From NCBI GenBank assembly GCA_963698645.1, contig CAVORP010000007.1, positions 868,001-932,000 on the forward strand: a DNA stretch of 64,000 nt, read 5' to 3'. Each line of letters starts with the position of its first letter. Positions within the stretch are counted from its first letter, which is position 1. The notes under the pieces are model-generated. The model saw only the letters and a list, made by a program, of their open reading frames with translations, searched no databases and was not told the origin of the DNA. Positions 45,400 to 55,773 of the stretch are shown here, piece after piece. The stretch is from Ovoidimarina sp963698645. GTDB taxonomy: Bacteria; Pseudomonadota; Alphaproteobacteria; Rhodobacterales; Rhodobacteraceae. The translations under genes were made by a program, and so were the position numbers.

Positions 45400-46086
45400 A
45401 TGGCCAACCTGAAGAAAATTCTACTTGTCGATGACGATGATGACCTGCGTGAGGCGCTGGGTGAGCAACTGGTGATGACCGAGGATTTCGATGTCTTCGA
45501 GGCGGCCAACGGTTCGGAGGCGATGGAGAAGGCCCGAGCGGGGATCTACGATCTTGTGATCCTCGACGTGGGACTGCCCGATACGGATGGCCGTGAATTG
45601 TGCAGAAGGATGCGCAAGGCCGGAGTGAAGTGCCCCGTGCTGATGCTGACAGGTCACGACAGCGATGCCGACACGATCCTTGGGCTGGATGCTGGCGCCA
45701 ACGACTATATCACGAAGCCCTTCAAGTTCCCGGTTCTTCTTGCCCGCATCCGTGCTCAGTTGAGGCAGCACGAACAGTCCGAGGATGCCGTCTTCCAGCT
45801 TGGTCCGTACACGTTCCGCCCGGCACAGAAGATGCTTGTCACCGACGATGACAAGAAGATCCGTCTGACCGAGAAGGAAACCAACATTCTGAAGTTTCTC
45901 TATCGGGCAACCGAGGGCGTGGTCGCTCGGGACGTACTGCTGCACGAGGTATGGGGTTACAATGCAGGCGTTACGACCCATACGCTGGAAACGCATATCT
46001 ATCGTCTTCGCCAGAAAATTGAGCCAGATCCGTCAAACGCGCGCCTTCTTGTTACGGAAAGTGGTGGATACCGGCTCGTTTCCTGA
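45400..46086 (+). CDS. cenR: OmpR/PhoB-type response regulator (CenR-like)
   Basis: A 228-residue two-component regulator. Receiver domain residues 5-120 with acidic pocket D11-D13, phospho-acceptor D56 (LVILDVGLPDTDG) and the ITKPFKF lysine; winged-helix DNA-binding domain about 130-228 (RLTEKETNILKFLYRA, LLHEVWGYN, THTLETHIYRLRQKIEPD). The sequence closely matches what I know of CenR, the envelope-control regulator of alphaproteobacteria (partner kinase CenK), but the kinase gene is not here. ATG 45400 follows a GGAGGCG site. A clear terminator follows at 46148. Confidence 0.85.
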   Translation: MANLKKILLVDDDDDLREALGEQLVMTEDFDVFEAANGSEAMEKARAGIYDLVILDVGLPDTDGRELCRRMRKAGVKCPVLMLTGHDSDADTILGLDAGANDYITKPFKFPVLLARIRAQLRQHEQSEDAVFQLGPYTFRPAQKMLVTDDDKKIRLTEKETNILKFLYRATEGVVARDVLLHEVWGYNAGVTTHTLETHIYRLRQKIEPDPSNARLLVTESGGYRLVS

Positions 46087-46147
46087 TCCGAATCAAAGTT
46101 CCCCCGGCCACGAGGGGGTTATCTGGTGGCAACCTCCCTGTTGGACT

Positions 46148-46174
46148 GGCCGGGCCTTGTGCCCGGCCTTTTTT
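46148..46174 (+). terminator. Rho-independent terminator of the cenR-like gene
   Basis: GGCCGGGC - CTTGT - GCCCGGCC - TTTTTT, a textbook 8-bp stem with T-run, 61 bp after the stop. The remaining 213 bp to xthA contain no supported gene. Confidence 0.92.
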
Positions 46175-46387
46175 CGTTTCCGGGTTGGCCGACTAGCGGG
46201 GAAAGGGATGGAAGCTTTGCGCCGGCGGGCTCATTCGCATTGCCCGGAGGAACCACGCCTTAGGGGCAACGTACGGCGAAAGCCTGCCGCGGGATACGCC
46301 TCGTCGGCAATGTCGATCCGTGTCATCGGTTGAGGACCTGCCGTCGGGCAGATATAGCCGGGTATCTCGCAATTCTGGAGTTGTCCG

Positions 46388-47274
46388 ATGCCGTTCACAC
46401 TTGCCACTTGGAATATCAACTCGGTTCGACTGCGCGAGGGATTGGTCGCCCGCCTGCTGCGAGAAGAAGCGCCCGATATCCTGTGTTTGCAGGAGTGCAA
46501 GTCGCCGGTCGAAAAGATGCCGCTCGATGCTTTTGCCGACCTTGGTTATGGCCATGTCGTCGCGCGCGGCCAGAAGGGGTACAATGGAGTTGCAATTCTC
46601 TCGAGACTTCCGATCCGCGATGTGGGGGACAAGGACTTTGCCGAGCTTGGCCACGCCCGGCACGTCGCGGGAGAGCTTGAGAATGCGGAGTGACGATCCA
46701 CAACTTCTATGTGCCTGCGGGCGGGGATATTCCAGATCGCGAAAAGAACGAGAAGTTCGGGCAGAAACTCGATTATCTGACTGGAATGCGCGATTGGTTC
46801 AGGGACAGCCGCCCGGAGAAATCGATCCTTGTCGGAGATCTGAACATCGCGCCGCGAGAGGATGATGTCTGGTCTCACAAGCAGCTTCTGAAGATCGTGA
46901 GCCACACTCCGATTGAGGTCGAGCATCTGGCCCAAACACAAGAGTCCGGAGATTGGGTGGATGTTACACGCGCCGACATACCAGATGGGCTTCTCTACAG
47001 CTGGTGGTCCTATCGGGCGAAGGATTGGGATGCCGCTGACAAGGGTCGGCGGCTGGACCACGTCTGGGCTACTCGCGATATCGCCAGTTCCGGCCATGGA
47101 AGCCGAATCCTTCGGGAGGCGCGCGGCTGGGAGCAGCCATCGGACCATGCCCCGGTCTTCGCCACTTTGATCTTTGACCAACACGGGCAGTCCCAGTCGA
47201 ATAGAGTGAACGCGCAAGCGCCAACCGAAATGAAGTTACTCGTACCACCCGGTGCATTCAGGCCCTTGGCGTGA
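46388..47274 (+). CDS. xthA: Exodeoxyribonuclease III / AP endonuclease, frameshifted
   Basis: Base-excision repair enzyme of the exonuclease III family. MPFTLATWNINSVR, the metal glutamate in CLQECK, GYNGVAILSR, then (next frame) HNFYVPAGGDI, VGDLNIAPREDD, the DVTRADIPDGLLYSWWSYRA region, RLDHVWAT and the catalytic His in EQPSDHAPV. The frame changes near 46685 between GELENA and VTIHNFY, where one base is missing. The last 30 or so residues extend beyond the usual end of the enzyme. Start ATG 46388. Confidence 0.88.
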
Positions 47275-47327
47275 GCGCCACGAGACCGCATATAGAGCCA
47301 AATGCCGCAAACGCGAAGGATCCGTCC

Positions 47328-48236
47328 ATGCTTGAACTGAATTCAAACGTTGCCGCCGCACCGGAGGCAGACCTGATCAAGGATGTGACCGAAACAACCT
47401 TCATGGCTGACGTTATCGAGACAAGCCAAGAAGTACCGGTCATCGTCGACTTCTGGGCACCTTGGTGCGGGCCATGCAAGTCCCTTGGTCCGATGCTGGA
47501 ATCTGCGGTAAAGGCTGCGCGTGGCAAAGTGCGGATGGCGAAAATCAACGTCGATGAAAATCAGGCGATCGCAGGGCAATTGCGGATCCAATCGATCCCG
47601 ACGGTCTATGCTTTCTGGAAGGGTCAGCCAGTCGACGGATTCCAAGGTGCCGTCCCTGCATCCGAGATCGAGGCTTTTATCGGACGTCTGACAGGGTTAG
47701 CCGGTGATGGTGGCCTCGGAGAGGCAATAGAGGCCGCAGAAGCGATGATGGCAGAGGGCGCTGTCGCGGATGCAGCCCAGACATTTGCCGCGATCCTTGG
47801 GGAAGAGCCTGAAAACGCCGCCGCCTTTGGCGGGCTCGTGCGGGCAAATCTTGCGGCGGGCGAGATCGACCAGGCTGAAGGCCTGTTGAACAGCGTCCCC
47901 GATGCAATCGCCAAGGCGCCAGAAATCGAGGCTGCGCGCGCCCAGATCGAACTGGCTCGGCAAGCCGAGAACGCGGGGCCTGTGGCGGAATTGCGCGCGG
48001 CTGTCGAAGTCGATCCTGAGAACCACCAAGCGCGCTTCGATCTCGCCCAAGCGCTCTACGCAGCGGGCGATGTCCAGACGGCAGTTGATGAGCTTCTGGA
48101 CTTGTTTCTGCGGGATCGCGATTGGAATGACGGTGCTGCGAAGACCCAGTTGTTCACGATCTTCGATGCGTTGAAGCCAACCGATCCGATCGCATTGAGC
48201 GGGCGTCGGAGGCTGTCTTCCATGATATTTGCCTGA
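47328..48236 (+). CDS. Thioredoxin-TPR co-chaperone (CnoX/YbbN-like)
   Basis: A 302-residue protein: thioredoxin domain (about 15-125) with a WCGPCK active site (C47, C50), followed by TPR-like helical repeats to the C-terminus (FAAILGEEPENAAAFGGLVR, then repeated AEL/ALYAAGD units). This is the architecture of CnoX, which protects proteins from oxidative aggregation and hands them to GroEL/DnaK. The E. coli protein lacks one active-site cysteine; this one has both, as in other alphaproteobacteria. ATG 47328 has AAGGA upstream; a GTG at 47271 overlaps xthA and is less likely. Confidence 0.85.
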   Translation: MLELNSNVAAAPEADLIKDVTETTFMADVIETSQEVPVIVDFWAPWCGPCKSLGPMLESAVKAARGKVRMAKINVDENQAIAGQLRIQSIPTVYAFWKGQPVDGFQGAVPASEIEAFIGRLTGLAGDGGLGEAIEAAEAMMAEGAVADAAQTFAAILGEEPENAAAFGGLVRANLAAGEIDQAEGLLNSVPDAIAKAPEIEAARAQIELARQAENAGPVAELRAAVEVDPENHQARFDLAQALYAAGDVQTAVDELLDLFLRDRDWNDGAAKTQLFTIFDALKPTDPIALSGRRRLSSMIFA

Positions 48237-48263
48237 CCTTCACATCGCGCTAGGTGAGGGAGG

Positions 48264-48908
48264 ATGAAAAGAGACATCGATCTTCCATCCACGATTCCCG
48301 TGTTTCCGTTGCCGGGAGCGCTTCTCCTGCCGCGTGCACGGCTTCCGCTGCATATATTCGAACCACGCTATCTGCAGATGCTGGATGATACGATGAAGAC
48401 TGAGCATCGTTTGATTGGGATGATTCAGCCCCGCGACATCCCGGGCAGCAATGAAAAACGCCTACACTCGATAGGATGCGCTGGACGGCTGACAGGGTTC
48501 TCGGAAACCGAAGATGGCCGGTACATGATCACGCTTGCGGGCATGTCGCGGTTTCGGGTTTTGGAAGAGGTGGAGGGGTTCACACCCTATCGGCGTTGCC
48601 GTGTCGATTGGAGCGGCTTTTCCCGCGATCTGGGGCCTGTCGAACGGGACGAGGCCTTTGACCGGGAGCCTTTCCTCGAAATGCTGAAGCGGTATTTCGA
48701 GGACCGAAATCTTTCGACGGACTGGGACTCTCTCAAAGAGGCAGAGGAGGAGTTGCTGATCAACTCGCTTTCGATGCTGTGTCCGTTTCCACCTGAAGAC
48801 AAGCAAGCCCTGCTCGAAGCGCCGTCTCTTTCGACTCGGCGAGAGACACTTGTGACGCTGATAGAGTTCGCTTTGCGCGGCGGCCTTGGCGAGGATGTTA
48901 TGCAATGA
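48264..48908 (+). CDS. LON substrate-binding (N-terminal) domain protein
   Basis: A 214-residue stand-alone LON_substr_bdg domain (PF02190 type): IPVFPLPGALLLPRARLPLH, the conserved IFEPRYLQM, then IGCAGRLTGFSETEDGRYMI and the C-terminal helices. It has no protease or ATPase domain, so it may act as an adaptor or substrate-recognition factor. GGGAGG precedes the ATG at 48264. The stop overlaps the start of the Trm112-like gene by 4 bp. Confidence 0.88.
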   Translation: MKRDIDLPSTIPVFPLPGALLLPRARLPLHIFEPRYLQMLDDTMKTEHRLIGMIQPRDIPGSNEKRLHSIGCAGRLTGFSETEDGRYMITLAGMSRFRVLEEVEGFTPYRRCRVDWSGFSRDLGPVERDEAFDREPFLEMLKRYFEDRNLSTDWDSLKEAEEELLINSLSMLCPFPPEDKQALLEAPSLSTRRETLVTLIEFALRGGLGEDVMQ

Positions 48909-49090
48909 CAGAAAGGCCGGCACATGATGGCCGAATGCTCGAAAGCCTCGTCTGCCCGCAGACCCGCGCACCCCTGCGCTACGATGCGCAGGCGCAGGAG
49001 CTGATTTCCAGGGCCGCCCATCTGGCCTACCCTATCAGGGGCGGCATCCCCATCATGCTCGTGGATGAAGCGCGCGTTCTGGACGACTGA
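48905..49090 (+). CDS. Trm112-family protein (YcaR-like)
   Basis: A 61-residue UPF0434/Trm112 protein with LESLVCPQTRAPLRYD near the start and YPIRGGIPIMLVDEAR near the end, the family hallmarks. Only one of the usual zinc cysteines (C17) remains, as in many bacterial members. It starts within the last codons of the LON-domain gene (ATGA overlap) and may support an uncharacterised methyltransferase or chaperone partner. Confidence 0.85.
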   Translation: MTERPAHDGRMLESLVCPQTRAPLRYDAQAQELISRAAHLAYPIRGGIPIMLVDEARVLDD

Positions 49091-49101
49091 TGGCGCACCG
49101 C

Positions 49102-50330
49102 CTAAAGCGGAATGCCGCGGGAAAGGCGGGGCAGATCGCCGCGTCAGGCCGGCGGCCTCGCGCATCATTCCACGACGTAAGCCGGGCAGTTTCCCGACGA
49201 GCCCCAGCCCCAAGTCGCGCCCGAGCCGGGACAATTGGATTATCGTTTGAAAACAGTCGGTTAACCGCATCTGTGGCCGCTGCGAGAGCCGCGATATCCA
49301 GCTTTCTCCAAGACGAATAGCGCGACAGAACTTCGGCGCGACCAACGTCTTCGCCGCGGCGTCGGGCATCGGTGAGTACCTCTGCCAGTGCCGCAACATC
49401 CCGCAGACCTGCGTTCAGTCCCTGTCCTGCGACGGGATGTACGGCGTGTGCGGCATCGCCCACGAGAGCGACGCGCGGCCCGAAAAGCCGATCTGCGAGG
49501 GAGAGTTCCAAAGCGTACGAGAACCGTGCGCCAGCTAGCGAGATTTCTCCCAGAAACGAACCGAACCTAGGGCGCAAGACATCAAGATACGCGGTGTCGT
49601 CAAGCGCGTTGATCCGGGCCGCGGTCTCATCCATTTCCGTCCAGACGATTGAGGATTGGTTCCCGGGCAGTGGCAGGATCGCAAGTGGTCCGGGTGGCAT
49701 AAAGTACTGATGCGCTGTCCCCTTATGGGGCATTTCGTGTCCTACGGCACAAACAAGCGACGTCTGGCCATATCGCCAGCCCGATCTGGTGATGCCGGCA
49801 CGGGTGGCTGTTTCGCTCTTCTTGCCATCGCAGCCGACCAGAAGCGTTGCGCTTATCTCGTTACCGTCTGACATACTCACAGTCACACCGGTATCGTCGG
49901 CAACATGGCCCGTAATGCTTGTCCCGGTCAGGGATGTGATCCGCTTCGACGTAGCCAGCGCTGACAGGAGCGCGCGCCGGAGAAACCGATCTTCGATCAT
50001 GAAGCCCATCGGGCCCTCCTCAAGCTCGGCGTGGTCGAATTCCAGAACGAAAGGTGAGGGAGTATCGCCCGCACGGCCATCGGAAATCCGGATATCAAGG
50101 ATCGGTTGAGATTGGTCGGCGACGGCTGGCCAGATCTCAAGGGCCGACAGGAGCCGTTTCGACGAAAGTGCAAGAGCATAGCTACGGCCATCGAATGTCT
50201 CGGATGAACGGGCTGTCTCCGGTTTCGGCTCGATCAGCATAACCCGGAAACCGCCCGAGGCCAGCGCCAGTGCCAATGCTGTTCCGTTCAGCCCGCCACC
50301 GGCGATTACTATGTCGGTCTCTTTGCCCAT
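49102..50330 (-). CDS. UbiH/UbiF-family FAD monooxygenase, two frameshifts
   Basis: Class A flavoprotein hydroxylase of ubiquinone biosynthesis. FAD motif IAGGGLNGTALALALA at the N-terminus, then FDGRSYALALSSKRLL (UbiH/Coq6 signature) and GDAAHAVHPVAGQGLNAGLRD. Near 49225, after FSNDNPIV, one extra C shifts the frame to RLGRDLGLGLVGKLPGLRR; near 49140 a second extra C shifts it again to GDLPRLSRGIPL, ending at 49102. With both corrected the protein has about 408 residues and no longer overlaps the Trm112 gene. Which ring carbon it hydroxylates is not decidable. Confidence 0.85.
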
Positions 50331-50419
50331 GGCCTCCTATATGAAGCGTCCGGAGCCATTGTCCATGGGACATCAGCGCGCTACCGTCCGAGCCGGAAAT
50401 AGACCGGGAGAAAACGCCG

Positions 50420-51745
50420 ATGGATTGGCTTTCGATGAGTGCAGCAGCGCTGGGACGGAAGATTGGCAAACGTGAAATCGACCCGGTTGATCTGTGTGAC
50501 GCTTTTCTTGAGGCGATTGACAGCCATGAGTTCACCGACCGGATCTATGCGCGGCTGACCAAGGACCGCGCACGGTCAGAGGCTGTTGCAGCGAGTTCCA
50601 GGGCAAGGGATGGCAACCGGTTGTCGCTCTTGGATGGGGTGCCGATTTCCTGGAAGGACCTTTTTGACACTGAGGGAGTGGCAACCGAGGCCGGATCTGC
50701 CCTTCTGAAAGGCCGGACGCCGGAGAAAGACGCCGCAGTACTTGCCAATGCGACTGCTGCTGGCCTTGTCTGTCTCGGCAAGACACATATGACCGAACTT
50801 GCCTTCTCCGGTCTGGGATACAACCCGATCACGGCGTCCCCGCCCTGCGTAAACGATCTCGATGCCGTTTCCGGAGGATCTTCTTCTGGCGCAGCAACCT
50901 CTGTTGCGTTTGGTTTGGCTGCAATCGGGATCGGGTCGGATACCGGCGGGTCTGTTCGGGTGCCGTCGGTCTGGAACGATCTGGTGGGGCTCAAGACAAC
51001 CGCCGGTCGGGTTTCGCTTGAAGGCGTCGTGCCGCTTTGCCCGAGGTTCGACACCGTCGGTCCGCTCACCCGGACGGTTGAGGATGCGGGCTTGATGCTG
51101 GCCGCGCTGGAGGGGCGGCAATCCCTCGATATTCGGGGTGCACCACTCGAAGGGGCGCGGTTTCTGGTGCTAGAGAGCGTTGCCTTTGACGATATCCGGG
51201 ATGCGCCAAGAACGGGATATGAAGACGCTGTCGATCGGCTTGCCCGTGCGGGTGCCACGGTCACGCGCGGGACTGTCGATGCAGTTGCGTCTGCGATGGA
51301 CATGTCCGGCATTCTGTTCGCGACCGAAGCATATGGAACATGGAAGGACGAAATCGAGGCCAATCCGGAGGTCATGTTTGCAGAGGTGCGCGAAAGGTTC
51401 CGGGGCGGGGCGCGGTTTTCGGGTGCCGATTACGTGGCCGCTTGGCAGGCGCTGGAGCGGTATCGAAGGGCCTATCTTGCAGCGACCGAAGACTTTGACG
51501 CGGTGCTGGTCCCAACCTGTCCGATCCTGCCACCAAACCTAGAGCGATTGGCCACCGATAGCGCGTTCTTTGTGGCAGAGAACCTCATGACTTTGCGGAA
51601 CACCCGGATCGGCAATCTGATGGGGCTGACCGCTCTGACCTTGCCCACGGGCATCCCTTCGACGGGGATCAGCCTGATGTGCGCGCCCGGGTCGGAAGAG
51701 CGTCTGCTGGGGCTGGGTCTGGCTGCTGAAGCGGCCTTGTTCTAG
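50420..51745 (+). CDS. Amidase signature-family hydrolase
   Basis: A 441-residue amidase with the complete Ser-cisSer-Lys triad: catalytic Lys in GVPISWKDLFDTEG, cis-Ser in SGGSSSGAA, nucleophile Ser in GSDTGGSVRVPS. The gene is complete, in one frame. It is not linked to gatB/gatC, so it is not GatA; substrate could be an aliphatic amide or urea derivative. Located between ubiH and the aminotransferase, in the conserved block before ftsK. Confidence 0.88.
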   Translation: MDWLSMSAAALGRKIGKREIDPVDLCDAFLEAIDSHEFTDRIYARLTKDRARSEAVAASSRARDGNRLSLLDGVPISWKDLFDTEGVATEAGSALLKGRTPEKDAAVLANATAAGLVCLGKTHMTELAFSGLGYNPITASPPCVNDLDAVSGGSSSGAATSVAFGLAAIGIGSDTGGSVRVPSVWNDLVGLKTTAGRVSLEGVVPLCPRFDTVGPLTRTVEDAGLMLAALEGRQSLDIRGAPLEGARFLVLESVAFDDIRDAPRTGYEDAVDRLARAGATVTRGTVDAVASAMDMSGILFATEAYGTWKDEIEANPEVMFAEVRERFRGGARFSGADYVAAWQALERYRRAYLAATEDFDAVLVPTCPILPPNLERLATDSAFFVAENLMTLRNTRIGNLMGLTALTLPTGIPSTGISLMCAPGSEERLLGLGLAAEAALF

Positions 51746-51885
51746 GCAGCCAATTGCGATTGGCCCAAATGCCACAGGGGGTTGGCTTATCCCCATTTGC
51801 GACCTGCCTTTTCTGGACCAATCACGGGGGTGTCGGCTAGTATTCGACGAAACGGGGCGTCAACGACTCCGGACCTGAGGCAGTT

Positions 51886-53055
51886 ATGATTTTTCCTGAG
51901 CGGTTCTCCAACCTGCCGGAATATGCATTCCCGCGCCTGCGCGCGCTTCTGGGCGATGAATCGCCCGGTGGCCCCGTGCGCGCCATGTCCATTGGAGAGC
52001 CGCAACATCCTTTTCCCGATTGGATTGGCGAAATCATTGCGGCAAGCCTCGAAGGTTTCGGGAAATATCCGCCCAATGACGGAACTCCTGAACTTCTTGA
52101 TGCGATCTCGGGCTGGATCGAACGTCGGTATGCCGCCGCAGTGTCCCCCGATCGGATTATGGCGCTGAACGGCACGCGCGAGGGCCTGTTCAATACCGTC
52201 GTCGCGCTCTGCCCGGAGCAGAAGGCCGGGAAACCACCGGTCATTCTGGTGCCTAACCCCTTCTATCAGGTCTATGCGGTTGCGGCTTTGGCGATCGGCG
52301 CCGAACCGGTCTATGTTCCTGCGACTGCGGGAACCGGATTTCTTCCCGATTACGGCGCCCTTTCCCACGACATTCTTGAACGGACCGCTATTGCCTTTGT
52401 CTGCTCGCCCGCCAATCCGCAAGGTGCAGTGGCATCAGTGGACTATCTTGCCGATCTTTTGGCGCTTGCTGAGCAGTATGATTTCCGAATTTTCGCCGAT
52501 GAGTGCTATTCAGAGATCTATCGGGACCAGCCGCCGCCCGGACTTATCCAGCAGGATGCCGATCCTGAGCGTGTCGTGATTTTCCATTCGTTGTCAAAAC
52601 GTTCCAATGTGCCCGGTCTCCGCTCAGGTTTCGTTGCAGCTGGACCCGAGGCCATGGGGCGGATCCGGCAACTCCGGGCTTATTCCGGCGCTCCGCTTCC
52701 GCTTCCGCTGCAGCGAGTTGCAGAAAGACTATGGGCCGATGATACCCATGTTACCGAGAGCCGCGCACGATACATCCGCAAGTACGACATCGCCGATCGT
52801 GCGCTCGAGGGGATCCAGGGGGCAGCAGCTCCAGAGGCCGGTTTCTTTCTCTGGCTCCCGGTTGACGATGGGGAAGAGACGACCCTGAAACTTTGGCGCC
52901 AGACCGGGGTGAAGGTTCTGCCGGGCGCGTATCTTTCGCGCGATACGGCAATGGGGAATCCGGGCGCGGGGTATATCCGCGTCGCGATGGTGACAGAGAG
53001 CGATCACGATTTTGCGCAGGCGATGAACGACCTGCGCGCGTGCGTATACGGATAA
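51886..53055 (+). CDS. PLP-dependent class I/II aminotransferase (possibly DapC)
   Basis: A 389-residue fold-type I aminotransferase. Landmarks are MSIGEPQHPFPDW, NGTREGLFNTVVAL (PLP phosphate), FVCSPANPQGAV, the aspartate/tyrosine in IFADECYSEIY and the Schiff-base lysine in HSLSKRSNVPGLRSG. Upstream-of-ftsK homologues in Rhodobacteraceae are usually annotated as succinyldiaminopimelate aminotransferase; that is plausible but unproven. ATG 51886 is preceded by GAGGCAG. Confidence 0.85.
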   Translation: MIFPERFSNLPEYAFPRLRALLGDESPGGPVRAMSIGEPQHPFPDWIGEIIAASLEGFGKYPPNDGTPELLDAISGWIERRYAAAVSPDRIMALNGTREGLFNTVVALCPEQKAGKPPVILVPNPFYQVYAVAALAIGAEPVYVPATAGTGFLPDYGALSHDILERTAIAFVCSPANPQGAVASVDYLADLLALAEQYDFRIFADECYSEIYRDQPPPGLIQQDADPERVVIFHSLSKRSNVPGLRSGFVAAGPEAMGRIRQLRAYSGAPLPLPLQRVAERLWADDTHVTESRARYIRKYDIADRALEGIQGAAAPEAGFFLWLPVDDGEETTLKLWRQTGVKVLPGAYLSRDTAMGNPGAGYIRVAMVTESDHDFAQAMNDLRACVYG

Positions 53056-53073
53056 GAGAAGAAGAGGGCAGGC

Positions 53074-55773
53074 ATGGCATATCAGACACGGTCCCGCGAC
53101 CCGTTGTTCGACCGCGAAACACAGGCAGCATTGGAGCGGCGTGCACGAGAACTCGTCGGGCTTCTGCTGATCGGCCTTGGCGTCGCGCTTGCATTGATTT
53201 TGGTCTCCTACACGCCGGATGACCCGTCGTGGCTTTCAGCGACCGACGAGCCAGCGCGTAACCTTTTGGGGCGGTTCGGGGCGTCTATCGCCTCGCCACT
53301 GTTCGTGATCGCAGGCTTTGGGGCATGGGCGATTTCCGTGGTCCTGTTTGTCTGGGGCCTGAGGTTCGTCGCGCATATGGGTGCCGAGCGTGCCTTCGGC
53401 CGCTTGATCTTTGCGCCGATCGCGGTGGCACTTGCCTCGGTCTATGCCTCGACACTTGTTCCAATGTCGGACTGGACTCATTCCTTCGGATTGGGCGGTT
53501 TGTTCGGTGATACTGTCCTTGGGGCCATTCTTGGTGTCGTTCCGGTAAAGGCCACGCTCGGCTTGAAGGTGCTCTCTTTCGTCGTCGGGATCGGAACACT
53601 TGCGATGGTGCTTTATGTTCTGGGTTCGACACGGGATGAGTTGCGTGGGTTCTGGCGCTTCTTATTGCGCGGATCGGTAATGGCCTATGCTCTGCTCTTG
53701 ACCGTATGTTTCAGGAGCGTTCGCGGAACGATGCGTCTCTTGAACCGCGTCCTTGCGGCATACGCCGAAAGACGTGCTGCCGATGATGTATTGCATGAGT
53801 TGGAAGCGCGGCCGGTTTCTGGTCCGACCGGGGCGATGCGCAAGTCTGCGGACTCACTGGGTCTGGCCGACGCCGCTCCGCGAAAGGGGCTGCTGGGGCG
53901 CATCATGAAAGCGCCAGTCTCCGAAGTCGAACCAACGGCTGCAGATGAAATTCGTTCGGATGAACGGATCAAGTCGCGGATCGCAGACGTGATCCGTTCA
54001 CGGCGCATCGAACCTCCTGTCCTGGCATCGCGCATCGAACCCCCTGTCACGGGTATGGACATTGTAGGCGACGAGATGCCACCGATGGAGCTTGTTGACG
54101 AAGCGATACCTTCGCGGCCAGCAGGTCCGGTCTTTGCGTCGCATCGTCTTGCCGATGGTGATACCCGCGTGCAGCATCCACCGAAGAAACAGGTCCTACC
54201 GTCAAGCCGGGCCATGGCCGAGGCGCAACCGAAATTGCAGTTCGACGATGCGCAGGGAGCTGCCTATGAGCTTCCGCCACTGAGCCTTCTGACGAGCCCG
54301 GAAAAGATCGAGCGCCTTCAGCTTTCCGACGACTCGCTGGAAGAGAACGCGCGGATGCTGGAAGCTGTGCTGGACGACTATGGCGTGAAGGGGGAGATCG
54401 TTTCCGTTCGTCCGGGTCCGGTTGTCACGATGTACGAACTTGAACCCGCGCCGGGCCTTAAGGCAAGTCGCGTGATCGGGTTGGCCGATGATATCGCCCG
54501 GTCGATGTCGGCGTTGTCCGCGCGCGTATCGACCGTTCCCGGTCGTTCGGTCATTGGCATCGAGCTTCCTAACGAGACGCGCGAAAAGGTGGTTCTGCGC
54601 GAAATCCTGGCAAGCCGGGATTTCGGCGATGGGAATCAACGGCTGCCGCTGGCGCTGGGCAAGGATATCGGTGGAGATCCGATCGTGGCGAACCTCGCCA
54701 AGATGCCGCATCTGCTGATCGCCGGGACCACAGGTTCGGGCAAATCGGTGGCGATCAATACGATGATCCTGTCGCTGCTCTACAAGCTGACACCGGCCGA
54801 GTGCCGGTTGATCATGATTGACCCCAAGATGCTTGAATTGTCTGTCTATGATGGAATTCCACATCTTCTTTCGCCGGTTGTCACCGATCCCAAGAAAGCC
54901 GTCGTCGCGCTGAAATGGGTCGTTGGCGAAATGGAAGAGCGGTATCGCAAGATGTCCAAGATGGGCGTGCGCAATATCGAGGGCTTCAATGGCCGGGTCC
55001 GTGAGGCGCTCTCGAAAGGCGAGATGTTCAGCCGCACGGTGCAAACCGGATTCGACGACGAGACAGGTGAACCAGTGTTCGAGACCGAGGAATTCGCGCC
55101 TGAGGTTCTGCCCTATATCGTTGTGATCGTCGACGAGATGGCCGATCTCATGATGGTCGCCGGTAAGGAGATCGAGGCGTGCATCCAGCGCCTGGCGCAG
55201 ATGGCGCGGGCTTCGGGAATTCACCTGATCATGGCGACGCAGCGACCCTCTGTCGACGTGATTACCGGCACGATCAAGGCGAACTTTCCAACCCGGATCA
55301 GCTTTCAGGTGACCGGAAAGATCGACAGCCGCACCATTCTGGGTGAGCAGGGGGCGGAGCAGCTCCTCGGCATGGGCGACATGCTCTATATGGCTGGTGG
55401 GGCCAAGATCACTCGTGTCCATGGTCCATTCGTTTCGGACGAAGAGGTTGAGGAAATCGTCAACCATCTCAAGGGGTACGGGGTTCCGGACTACGTCAGC
55501 GGTGTTCTTGAGGGCCCCGAGGATGACCGGGAATCCGACATCGATCTGGTCCTGGGTCTTGGCGGAAATACGGATGGCGAGGATGCACTCTACGACACGG
55601 CCGTGGCGATCGTGATCAAGGATCGCAAGTGTTCGACCTCGTATATTCAGCGGAAACTGGCGATCGGCTATAACAAGGCCGCACGTTTGGTGGAGCAGAT
55701 GGAAGAGCAAGGTGTCGTCAGCACCGCGAACCATGTTGGCAAACGCGAAATCCTCGTCCCGGAGCAAGGATAA
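53074..55773 (+). CDS. ftsK: DNA translocase FtsK
   Basis: An 899-residue septum-located DNA pump that segregates chromosome dimers. N-terminal domain with four or five membrane helices (about 27-205), a short linker (about 210-400) containing a direct duplication of RIEPPV...ASRIEPPV, then alpha/beta motor: Walker A GTTGSGKS near residue 552, Walker B VVIVDEMADLMM, and the C-terminal gamma winged helix (CSTSYIQRKLAIGYNKA) that reads KOPS. Shorter linker than E. coli FtsK. Starts 18 bp after the aminotransferase. Followed 211 bp later by lolA. Confidence 0.96.
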   Translation: MAYQTRSRDPLFDRETQAALERRARELVGLLLIGLGVALALILVSYTPDDPSWLSATDEPARNLLGRFGASIASPLFVIAGFGAWAISVVLFVWGLRFVAHMGAERAFGRLIFAPIAVALASVYASTLVPMSDWTHSFGLGGLFGDTVLGAILGVVPVKATLGLKVLSFVVGIGTLAMVLYVLGSTRDELRGFWRFLLRGSVMAYALLLTVCFRSVRGTMRLLNRVLAAYAERRAADDVLHELEARPVSGPTGAMRKSADSLGLADAAPRKGLLGRIMKAPVSEVEPTAADEIRSDERIKSRIADVIRSRRIEPPVLASRIEPPVTGMDIVGDEMPPMELVDEAIPSRPAGPVFASHRLADGDTRVQHPPKKQVLPSSRAMAEAQPKLQFDDAQGAAYELPPLSLLTSPEKIERLQLSDDSLEENARMLEAVLDDYGVKGEIVSVRPGPVVTMYELEPAPGLKASRVIGLADDIARSMSALSARVSTVPGRSVIGIELPNETREKVVLREILASRDFGDGNQRLPLALGKDIGGDPIVANLAKMPHLLIAGTTGSGKSVAINTMILSLLYKLTPAECRLIMIDPKMLELSVYDGIPHLLSPVVTDPKKAVVALKWVVGEMEERYRKMSKMGVRNIEGFNGRVREALSKGEMFSRTVQTGFDDETGEPVFETEEFAPEVLPYIVVIVDEMADLMMVAGKEIEACIQRLAQMARASGIHLIMATQRPSVDVITGTIKANFPTRISFQVTGKIDSRTILGEQGAEQLLGMGDMLYMAGGAKITRVHGPFVSDEEVEEIVNHLKGYGVPDYVSGVLEGPEDDRESDIDLVLGLGGNTDGEDALYDTAVAIVIKDRKCSTSYIQRKLAIGYNKAARLVEQMEEQGVVSTANHVGKREILVPEQG

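Noticed and set aside
49053..49101. Extension of the UbiH-like protein to a stop at 49053
   Set aside because: The tail after NDNPIV does not resemble UbiH. The true C-terminus is found in the two other frames and ends at 49102, removing the overlap with the Trm112 gene.
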